From: DATFLS01 sp964413425
Lineage (GTDB): Bacteria; Fidelibacterota; JAANXI01
Length of the DNA stretch: 64,000 bases
Reading direction: 5' to 3'
NCBI GenBank assembly: GCA_964413425.1
Contig: CAYPST010000006.1
Span: 14,973 to 78,972 of the forward strand
The notes beneath the pieces were generated by a model, which was not told where the DNA came from, did not search any database, and saw only the letters and a program-made list of their open reading frames with translations. Numbering within the stretch: position 1 is the stretch's first letter; each line of letters begins with the position of its first letter. Positions 34,185 to 41,544 of the stretch are shown here, piece after piece. The position numbers and the translations under genes are program-made.

Positions 34185-34648
34185 CTACCCGACCAGCTTC
34201 AATGCAGCGAAGATGACGCCGGTCCAGGCAACGACGAACATGAGGGTCCAGCGGAGGTTGCGATCAATCTTCTCTTCCAACCGCTGCATGTTGCCTTCCA
34301 GCCGTTGCATNNNNNNNNNNNNNNNNNNNNNNNNNNNNNNNNNNNNNNNNNNNNNNNNNNNNNNNNNNNNNNNNNNNNNNNNNNNNNNNNNNNNNNNNNN
34401 NNNNNNNNNNTGCCTTCCAGCCGTTGCATATTGCCTTCCAGCCTGCCTTCCAGCCGCTGCATGTTGCCTTCCAACCGCTGCATCCCGGATGTCTGTTTTT
34501 CCTCCAGCCGCTGTAATGCTGCTATCTGCTGGTCTTCGGATCGGCGAATATACGCTTGCATAGCCACAATGCCATCATCCCCAATCTTGGACTCCAGAAC
34601 GTTATGTGCTTCCCGCCGGGCCTTATCAGCTGTATCTTCTTCAGCCAT
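34185..34648 (-). CDS. Coiled-coil protein with heptad repeats and C-terminal membrane anchor, interrupted by assembly gap
   Basis: The N-terminal part (MAEEDTADKARREAHNVLE...) leads into tandem MQRLEGN heptads. The gap of 100 N falls inside them. On the far side the frame that continues the same heptads (MQRLEGNMQRLEEKIDRN) reads into a membrane helix (TLMFVVAWTGVIFAAL) and stops at 34185, whereas the frame implied by exactly 100 N runs into nonsense. The true protein is thus soluble coiled coil plus a C-terminal anchor, similar in plan to small DUF1640-like proteins. The function is unknown. Confidence 0.6.
34311..34410. other. Assembly gap of 100 N inside a 21-base tandem repeat
   Basis: The run of N lies between two pieces of the 21-base unit that codes MQRLEGN. 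The left and right reading frames can be joined only if the real gap is two more than a multiple of three; with whole units it would be 2, 23, 44, 65, 86 or 107 bases. The repeat is the probable cause of the break. Confidence 0.9.
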
Positions 34649-34868
34649 TTTTATCCTCTCTTTTCTTTATTATCGGTATTCGGGCGGGTGAAGTCAAGCT
34701 TTCAGGCACGCATGCTACACCCTCCTCCATCTCGCTGGAACAGGCCGACGAAGAGGAGACCCAGCAGACCTGGGTGAAGGAATGCTCTTGTGCCAGCCGG
34801 CTATACAGTCTGTAGACACATCTGTGACCTGGGCCCCTTCGAAAACATCGCACCCTCCCTTACTCTTT

Positions 34869-35061
34869 TATGACTATTAAGTTAGCTCAGGAAAAAAAAT
34901 GATTTGGATGCGCAACCTGCATTGGAGAGTCGTTTCCCCGGTTGGATCGGGATCTTGGACATGCAACGGCTCTCCAGCACATGAAGAGTGGCCCCAAGCC
35001 CGCAAAGTATCCCGTTCGGCTTCCTTGCCTGTGATGTTCCTGAACAGATTTCATAGCCATA
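34869..35061. repeat. Family B inverted-repeat element (MITE-like), diverged copy
   Basis: The left end TATGACTATTAAGTTAGCTC, followed by AGGAA, pairs with the right end, whose reverse complement begins TATGGCTATGAAATCTGTTC and goes on AGGAA. The ends thus match over about 25 bases with several changes. The inside has no gene. The better copy is at 48220-48395. Confidence 0.5.
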
Positions 35062-35220
35062 CACTCTTTTAACTCCAGAGATCAAATCACAGATAAATGA
35101 AACTTATCACTGGTATTTGCCGTTGGGATTTTATACAGTATTTTCATGAATGTGGGGGTACCATGAGGCGGAAAAACCGATAACTTCATCTCTGATAAAA
35201 AAACAGACAGGATAGAAACG

Positions 35221-36414
35221 ATGAAACGGGTATCCGTGAATTCGCTGCTTATTGATACGGCGGTCAAAGATTCGACTCTCGTGCAAAATTATCTGAAATC
35301 CCTCCCAGCTGCGGAGGTAGAATACATTGAGGATCCGGATGCGGAGAAGGAGAAGTTTCTGCGCGAGACCTCGTCCAATGGCAAGCGGAAAATCTTTTTA
35401 ACAAAGAAAAAGGGGCATGTGGTGAAACAATGTCCCGGAACAGATCGCACCTATCGCTGCTGCAATTATCATGTCATCAATCAGACCTCCGGATGTCCCA
35501 TCGATTGCACTTACTGCATTTTGCAGTTCTATCTGAACAATCCGGTGACCACCGTGTACGCCGATACCGAAAATCTGGCTCAGGAAATCCGCGAAAAAGT
35601 GCGCAGCCAGCCCGACCGGTTCTTCCGGATTGGCACCGGGGAGCTGACCGATTCGCTGGCCTTTGACGACTACAGCAAATTCTCCCGGGAAATTATCCCG
35701 ATTTTCACGGAGCTGCCCAATGTGCTGCTGGAATTGAAAACCAAATCCAACACCGTGGGGAATCTCCTGGATATGGACCATCAGGGAAAGGTGGTCTGTT
35801 CCTGGTCGGTGAATCCGTCTGAGGTGGTAGCCGCAGAGGAATTTAAGGCTGCCAATTTTTCCGAACGACTGGAATCCATGGCAGCGGTTCAGGAGCGGGG
35901 TTTTAAACTGGGGCTGCATTTCGACCCAATACTTTATTACAAAGAGTGGAGACGTGGCTATCACGATCTGATACGCCGCCTGTTTGAGGTCGTCCGTCCT
36001 GACCGGGTAACCTGGATCAGTATGGGGAGCCTGCGGTTTCCTCCCGAAATGAAGGCCAAAATCATTGCGAAATTTCCAAAGACGAAGATTGTCTACCAGG
36101 AGCTTATCAAAGGGAATGACGGTAAAATGCGATATGTCAAACCGCTGCGATTGCAGCTCTATAAACAGATCTACCAGTGGATTCGGGAATACGGGGGTGA
36201 GGATCTCTTTATTTATTTCTGCATGGAAAACGCCGAAATCTGGGAGCGGGTCATGGGGTGGGCACCGGAATCCAACGAGCACCTGGATTACCTGTTTGCT
36301 GAAAGCCTGTATCGCCGGTTTCCGGACCTCATGGACTCACCGCCTGACCGCCAGGTCTATGAGCGGGGCAGGCCTTTGCATCATGAGAAAGCCGGGGGCG
36401 TTATGGGCATCTGA
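35221..36414 (+). CDS. SPL-like radical SAM protein (spore photoproduct lyase family, SplB/COG1533 type)
   Basis: 397 residues. The radical SAM cluster motif is CPIDCTYC with Cys92, Cys96 and Cys99, followed by ILQFYLNNPVTTVYADTENLAQEI, and later LELKTKSNTVGNLL and VVCSWSVNPSEV, all typical of the SPL family. At the place of the Cys141 hydrogen-atom donor of Bacillus SPL (in AACTSD) this protein reads RIGTGELTDS, so the donor cysteine appears missing. The substrate may differ from the DNA spore photoproduct, and the organism need not sporulate. AGGA lies eight bases before the ATG. It is in the same orientation as the ParB-like gene. Confidence 0.85.
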   Translation: MKRVSVNSLLIDTAVKDSTLVQNYLKSLPAAEVEYIEDPDAEKEKFLRETSSNGKRKIFLTKKKGHVVKQCPGTDRTYRCCNYHVINQTSGCPIDCTYCILQFYLNNPVTTVYADTENLAQEIREKVRSQPDRFFRIGTGELTDSLAFDDYSKFSREIIPIFTELPNVLLELKTKSNTVGNLLDMDHQGKVVCSWSVNPSEVVAAEEFKAANFSERLESMAAVQERGFKLGLHFDPILYYKEWRRGYHDLIRRLFEVVRPDRVTWISMGSLRFPPEMKAKIIAKFPKTKIVYQELIKGNDGKMRYVKPLRLQLYKQIYQWIREYGGEDLFIYFCMENAEIWERVMGWAPESNEHLDYLFAESLYRRFPDLMDSPPDRQVYERGRPLHHEKAGGVMGI

Positions 36415-37137
36415 CCTCCGGCCGCCACGCTGAGGTCTCCCAGGCTCCACTCAATGGTTGATACTTCACATCATACGCATTGGCTTCTCTCTGCCAGATA
36501 CTCTGGACCTCATATAAACGGATTGCCGTTTCCTGCCGGCTAATGCACGGAACCCGCAGCCGCCTGTTCCAATGGGATGGTGCTTTTCCGTTCTGTTTCC
36601 GCTTCCGGACAAACGCCAGATGATCACCCAATGGCCTCCGTGATGGTCGGATTGAGCAGACCAAACACCGCATCCCACATAGCAATCATAGGATACGGCG
36701 GTGAAGTGAGAATCAACCGGATGCTGGCATCCTCGATGGTGTCCAGATGTTGGGAATTCGAAAAAATCACCTGGTGATGGGTTTGCATAAGAAGTCCCTT
36801 CTCTGTTGGATGCAAAGATACGGAGGGAGCAAGATCTCTGCAAACCGATGCATCTCTGCGTTTCACAAAAATGGCGTACAGATGAACACAGAAACAGGGG
36901 ATCACCACGGATCCCCTTCCACCTGCTCCCCATCACTTACTTATATACCTTTGTACAGATGTACCTATGCACCTATATACCCGGATGTTGGGGGCGGTGA
37001 GGATGGGCACTCTTTACTCCTATCTCTTTTCTCTTAACTTTTATCTACATTCGTGTGCTATTCTTTTCCAATTAAAGAATCAACAGGCGTAATTTACTTG
37101 ACTGCAAAACAATCTCCCGCTAATATCATCACAGATC
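36415..37137. other. Intergenic region holding a DNA-methyltransferase remnant
   Basis: 723 bases between the SPL-like gene and the lipoprotein. Only the methyltransferase fragment at 36624-36788 is interpretable. The stretch from 36905 to 37010 is A/T and C-rich low-complexity sequence. The promoter of the lipoprotein/TonB pair is expected near 37080-37130. Confidence 0.5.
36624..36788 (-). pseudogene. Remnant of a site-specific DNA methyltransferase (N-terminal 54 codons)
   Basis: From an ATG at 36788 the minus strand codes MQTHHQVIFSNSQHLDTI, then SIRLILTSPPYPMI and AMWDAVFGLLNP before a stop. TSPPYPMI followed by W-D-x-x-F is the catalytic motif IV context of N6-adenine/N4-cytosine methyltransferases. 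The intact enzymes continue for hundreds of residues; here the frame ends at once and neighbouring frames show only scattered remains. An AGAAGGGA element precedes the ATG. It is a decayed restriction-modification or orphan methylase gene. Confidence 0.6.
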
Positions 37138-37653
37138 ATGAAACCTTATCTCCTCCTTTTCATATTGCCTGTTATGCTGGTCTGGTCCTGTGAACACGGG
37201 CTACAGCCGGCTCCCGGGTTCCAGGGGACGGTCACGTTTCCCAGTGATGACACCGGGAAGGTGCTCTGGCCGGACTCATTGGCCGGGGCGGTGGTCGCAT
37301 TTGCCGATGTATCGAATCTAAATCTCCTGAGACTCACTTTTCCCCAGGTGATTCGAAATATCCTGGGGTATACCAATCCCCTGGACACATCCAGAACGCA
37401 ACAACCGTATTTTTTGCAGGCATTCCCCGGGAGATACTATGTGGCAGGCGTGATCGCCACGACTGTCCCTATAAGTACAATCCTGGGACAACCTCTTGAT
37501 TCCCTGGCCGCCCACCCGGAGTATTTTCATATACTGGGACTCTACGGAAATCCGGAGGCAATTATCCCATTCCGATTTGTGGCCGTGGATGATGAAGAGA
37601 TCACCTCCGGCATTGATATCCATTGTGACTTTCAATTTACGATCGACTTTTAG
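37138..37653 (+). CDS. Lipoprotein preceding a TonB-dependent receptor
   Basis: 171 residues. The signal peptide ends in the lipobox LVWSC, so Cys18 should be lipidated. The rest looks like a compact beta-rich domain (GFQGTVTFPSDDTG, FLQAFPGRYYVAGV, DDEEITSGIDIHCDF) in the manner of carboxypeptidase-regulatory-like or transthyretin-like folds; this fold call is inference. It ends two bases before the receptor gene, so the two are certainly one operon. A role as a surface partner of the receptor is likely but unproven. Confidence 0.8.
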   Translation: MKPYLLLFILPVMLVWSCEHGLQPAPGFQGTVTFPSDDTGKVLWPDSLAGAVVAFADVSNLNLLRLTFPQVIRNILGYTNPLDTSRTQQPYFLQAFPGRYYVAGVIATTVPISTILGQPLDSLAAHPEYFHILGLYGNPEAIIPFRFVAVDDEEITSGIDIHCDFQFTIDF

Positions 37654-37655
37654 AT

Positions 37656-39830
37656 ATGCTGCTGCGGATCATCATCTTTGGAATTATTCTATCCTTGCCG
37701 TCCGGAGTGCTTGCGGCTCAGCCCCAAACCACCGGAAGCATTGCCGGCCGGGTCTATGACCATTCCAATGATCAGGGACTGGAAGGCGTCAATATTCTTG
37801 TAATGGGCACGGTGACGGGAGCCGCCTCCGGACCGGATGGTGCCTTCCGGATACGGGGAATTTCTCCGGGAAACTATGCCCTACAATTTACGATGATCGG
37901 TTATAAAGCAACCATCGATTCGGTTGTGGTCCGTGCCGGGGAGACCTCCCATCTTGAGATTCCCCTCCAGCCAACGGTGCTGGAATCCCCCCAGCTGGTG
38001 GTGACCGGTGAAAAGCGATCCGTGCGGGTCAAGGAATCGCCGGTGTCCATCGGTACCATCAGAGAGTCGGACATTCAGCTGCGCATGCCCACCACCATGA
38101 ATGAAATTTTACCATACCATCCGGGTGTGCAAATGATCGGCGGGCAAATCACCATCCGCGGAAGCAGCGGCTACACCAGAGGCGCCGGAAGTCGGGTGCT
38201 TGTGCTGGTGGACGGTTTTCCCGTACTGGCCTCGGATAACAACGGGATCTACTGGAATGCTATCCCGATTGAGAATATCCAGCGGGTCGAGATCCTGAAG
38301 GGTGCCGGATCAGCCCTCTATGGGTCCAATGCGCTGGGTGGCGTGGTGAACGTGATCACTTCTCCGATTTCCCGGGAGTCGCAAACTACCATACGTGTGC
38401 GTGGGGGACATTATTCCTTTCCTTCATATTCCAGCTGGCGCTGGCGGGAAGAACCGTTATTTACAGGGACATGGAGTCTGTCCTATGAACAGCAGATGGA
38501 TTCGCTGGGCCTTCGCGCCGGGCTTACCTATCAAAGCTCCCCCGGCTATACCCAGAACGGCTGGTACCGGCGATTCACCGGCACCGGCAAGTTCCGGTAC
38601 ACCTCTTCGGAAACTACCGAATGGAACGGCCGGCTGTTTCTGGTTCGGGACATCCACGGCGTCTTCACCCAGTGGAGAAATGCACATCGGCCCTATAATG
38701 TCCCTCTGGAGTCAGTGGGAGATTACCTGACCAACCACCATATCCAGCTGGCACTCAGCCGCTCTAATGTGGTCTCCTCCAGGATGGCGCACACCTGGCG
38801 TACCATTTACTATCGCAAAGGCTTTCAGAATTACCAGCATGATAATGACGATTACTCGGTTTCCCACACACTCTCCACCGAATGGCAGACGGATTATCAA
38901 ATCACCTCTTCCCATTTGTTCACCGCAGGGATAGAGTTTACCGGGGATCGCATCATTGCGGACCTCTGGAACAATCACACCGGCTATGATGTGGCCGGTT
39001 ATCTGCAGGATGAATGGAGCATTACAGCACTCACCCGGTTAGTTGCGGGAGTGCGGGCTGATCTCATGCGGATTGATACCCGCCCTGTTCTGGTGCATAT
39101 GAACCCGAAAATCGGGCTGAATCACAGCCTCACCGACGTCTGGACTGTGCGAGCCTCCTTTGGCAGAGGATTCCGTTCACCCTCCATCTCCGAACGATTT
39201 ATCCATACCCGTCAGCATATTTTTCAGGTGGTACCCAACCCCCACCTGCGGCCCGAAATCAGCCTGAGCGGCGAGATTGGCACCCATTACGAAACTTCAA
39301 CTCTGACCCTGGATGTGGCTCTGTTCTCTTCGCAATATCGGAACTTTATTGATCCTCTGCAGAACCAGAAGACCGGTACGATTTCATTTCAAAACATTAC
39401 CGAAGCCCATATCAGGGGAACGGAGATTGCTTTAGAATGGAAAATCCCCTCTCTCCCGGTCCACCAGGGAATTGGATATACGTTTCTGCACCCGCGGGAT
39501 CTCACACAGGATACGGTTCTGGCATACCGGCATGATCAGAGTGTTGTCTCCACCATGAAAATTCTTCTTTCCCGCAAACTCCTGTGCAGCGTGGAATATC
39601 AGTATCGAAGCAAAATTCAGCGTGTCCAGGTGTATCCAACCAATCCGAAAACCGGCGCGGATGATCGAGTGCCAATTCATCTCTGGAGCCTGCATGGCTA
39701 TTATCAGGCAACGAATCACCTCACTCTCCGGTTCTCCGTGGAGAACCTCTTTCAATATTACTATGTGATGGTTGAACGGAGTATGGGTGCCCCGCGGCAT
39801 CTCCAGCTGGGACTCGATTATACCTACTGA
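37656..39830 (+). CDS. TonB-dependent outer-membrane receptor with N-terminal carboxypeptidase-regulatory-like domain
   Basis: 724 residues. Signal peptide 1-22; CarboxypepD_reg-like domain about 27-107 (GSIAGRVYDHSNDQGLEGVNILV); plug domain about 115-235 (MNEILPYHPGVQMIGGQITIRGSSG, RVEILKGAGSALYGSNALGGVVNVIT); then a 22-strand barrel ending in Tyr (LGLDYTY). This architecture is typical of FCB-group bacteria and fits uptake of siderophores, vitamin B12 or other large ligands; BtuB/FepA-like conserved segments do not settle the ligand. Coupled to the lipoprotein upstream. Confidence 0.93.
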   Translation: MLLRIIIFGIILSLPSGVLAAQPQTTGSIAGRVYDHSNDQGLEGVNILVMGTVTGAASGPDGAFRIRGISPGNYALQFTMIGYKATIDSVVVRAGETSHLEIPLQPTVLESPQLVVTGEKRSVRVKESPVSIGTIRESDIQLRMPTTMNEILPYHPGVQMIGGQITIRGSSGYTRGAGSRVLVLVDGFPVLASDNNGIYWNAIPIENIQRVEILKGAGSALYGSNALGGVVNVITSPISRESQTTIRVRGGHYSFPSYSSWRWREEPLFTGTWSLSYEQQMDSLGLRAGLTYQSSPGYTQNGWYRRFTGTGKFRYTSSETTEWNGRLFLVRDIHGVFTQWRNAHRPYNVPLESVGDYLTNHHIQLALSRSNVVSSRMAHTWRTIYYRKGFQNYQHDNDDYSVSHTLSTEWQTDYQITSSHLFTAGIEFTGDRIIADLWNNHTGYDVAGYLQDEWSITALTRLVAGVRADLMRIDTRPVLVHMNPKIGLNHSLTDVWTVRASFGRGFRSPSISERFIHTRQHIFQVVPNPHLRPEISLSGEIGTHYETSTLTLDVALFSSQYRNFIDPLQNQKTGTISFQNITEAHIRGTEIALEWKIPSLPVHQGIGYTFLHPRDLTQDTVLAYRHDQSVVSTMKILLSRKLLCSVEYQYRSKIQRVQVYPTNPKTGADDRVPIHLWSLHGYYQATNHLTLRFSVENLFQYYYVMVERSMGAPRHLQLGLDYTY

Positions 39831-39835
39831 CTGAG

Positions 39836-40037
39836 ACCTAAGTTGAGCGATACGAGCGCAGCGAAGTATCGCTGTACTTCGGTATAACCCCGACTTAGAA
39901 AATGTTTGTTTTCACCGTATGGGTGCAGAACGTCCCGACTCCGTTCTCGGGGAGGTGAAAACGTATGCCGAAGGCATTCTTCGAACATTTTCTTTGTTGA
40001 TTGAGCGATGTATGGAAATAAATCGCTCAATTTGGGT
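39836..40037. repeat. Family C structured inverted-repeat element
   Basis: Outer ends ACCTAAGTTGAGCGAT (39836-39851) and its near reverse complement ATCGCTCAATTTGGGT (40022-40037) match with two changes. Inside are nested stems: AGCGATAC with GTATCGCT, GAAGTA with TACTTC (alternative to the first), GAAAATGTTTGTTTTCACC partly pairing with GGTGAAAAC and GAACATTTTC further on, AGAACG with CGTTCT, and ATGCC with GGCAT. It fills the gap between the convergent TonB receptor and eRF1-like genes. Confidence 0.55.
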
Positions 40038-40163
40038 GAGAATAAACACTTATGATATCGATCACCCAGGATATGTCGCTGATAGCGTATCGCAGGGCAG
40101 AATATGTATCGTATGATAGTACCGGCCGACGGAGCATGCCCCGGTCGCTTTCGACTCTGCGAA

Positions 40164-41324
40164 TTAGCGTCTTTGTTCAGCGAAAGGAAATCGCAGAAAG
40201 GCTCCGATATTACTGAAATCGTCCATGCTGCGGTATATCATTTCCACCGACGCCCCTTGATTCAAAACATTGTAGATCAGATTATCCACAATATCCGGTG
40301 TTCTGAGGAGCTCCGTATTATCGATGGGACAAGTTCCCTCTTCGTCGATGGTGAGATAATTACACTGCGGACAATAGAATCCTTTTCTGGCAAATGCCTT
40401 TTGCACCAGGAGGGTATCGATCTGGCCTTTCTGCTGCGCTTGTAAGACTCCCAATATCCCGCTGATTCCAAGACTGCCCGAAGCGATTTCATTTTGCAGC
40501 CGGTCCAGCAACTGCCCTTCGTAACTCTGAAGAGAGTCTTCTTCTGCGGCACTTGCTTTCTCCAGCACTTCATTCAACGGGGCGTGAGGTTCGACAACGA
40601 TATGTCCCAGAGTACGCTCCTGAATATAGGAATGAACCACCTTCTCAAATTCATTGATGATTTCCTGGCGGCCCCCGAGGTAGATCCACGTATAATCGTG
40701 CTTGCTCTGCAAGCGTTTGGCTTCCCCGGCAACATTTTTCAAATGGCGGCGAACATGATCATTAATATGTCTCTCGTAGCGCCGCTCACTCGTTCCGCCG
40801 AAATCCCCTTTCTTCACCTGATCCGGCATGTCTTCCTCATGCACATGAAAATGCTCAACCGGCCTTCCCATGCGGATTTCAACAATCCGCGCCTTCGCCC
40901 GATCCACCAGAATAATCGCATAATTGCGATGCCGGCTGGCCGCCTCCACCAGTGGCCGCAGATACGGGTGGCGGTTCACCACCATGGACGTATCCATGGG
41001 CACGGAAAATTTCAGGCTCTCCCAGAGATGTTCTTCTGAGCAGGAGAAAATAGCGACACTGCGGCTGCTATCTCCGTTCAGGTCGAATTCCATGTTGATA
41101 TAATCTTCGATCTTCTTAAAATCATTCTGTACGGATGATTTCTCTTCTTCGCTTAAATTTTTGAAATAAGTCTTATTTGATTTATACTTCAAAAGATCTT
41201 TGAATAAAATCTTGTGTTTCTTATTCTTCTTATCCTCCTCATTTACGCTCAAATAAAACGAGGTCATTGGTTTATTCAGTGGCCCGAAATTGAGTATCCC
41301 GCCTAATTGTGCTGTGGTAACCAT
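40164..41324 (-). CDS. Bacterial eRF1-like (baeRF family) protein with GGT in place of GGQ
   Basis: 386 residues. The middle region (about 130-270: YAIILVDRAKARIVEIRMG, RRYERHINDHVRRHLKNVA, YTWIYLGGRQEIINEFEKVV) and the last part with a zinc-knuckle-like CPQCNYL/GTCPID correspond to eRF1 domains 2 and 3. In eRF1 the catalytic loop is GGQSxxRFxR; here it is GGTSERRYER (residues 176-185), so the glutamine that hydrolyses peptidyl-tRNA is Thr. Bacterial aeRF1 relatives are proposed to act in ribosome rescue or quality control (Burroughs and Aravind). Monocistronic; function here unknown. Confidence 0.75.
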   Translation of the reverse strand: MVTTAQLGGILNFGPLNKPMTSFYLSVNEEDKKNKKHKILFKDLLKYKSNKTYFKNLSEEEKSSVQNDFKKIEDYINMEFDLNGDSSRSVAIFSCSEEHLWESLKFSVPMDTSMVVNRHPYLRPLVEAASRHRNYAIILVDRAKARIVEIRMGRPVEHFHVHEEDMPDQVKKGDFGGTSERRYERHINDHVRRHLKNVAGEAKRLQSKHDYTWIYLGGRQEIINEFEKVVHSYIQERTLGHIVVEPHAPLNEVLEKASAAEEDSLQSYEGQLLDRLQNEIASGSLGISGILGVLQAQQKGQIDTLLVQKAFARKGFYCPQCNYLTIDEEGTCPIDNTELLRTPDIVDNLIYNVLNQGASVEMIYRSMDDFSNIGAFLRFPFAEQRR

Positions 41325-41544
41325 AGGGCTAACCCTCTCTCTTTCAAATAATTTTTGGGTTTAAGGTTAGGATAGAAAGTCGGAATGACAACAGGCACTC
41401 ATCGATTTTCAACAAGACTTCCTCGGTCAGCTAGCACTTCATCTTGCTTGTAATATAACGGGCGGCCAGGAATGAGTCAAGAGATCCGAAAAATATTAAT
41501 GAGGTAGCCTGCTTCTCATTATCACTCAGAGAGAAGCTGGCCGG

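Noticed and set aside
35398..36282. Open frame of 294 codons on the minus strand
   Set aside because: Antisense shadow of the SPL-like gene with its intact radical SAM motif.
36401..36936. Two further minus-strand frames around the methyltransferase remnant
   Set aside because: They lack methyltransferase motifs and are probably only the out-of-frame or unrelated parts around the fragment.
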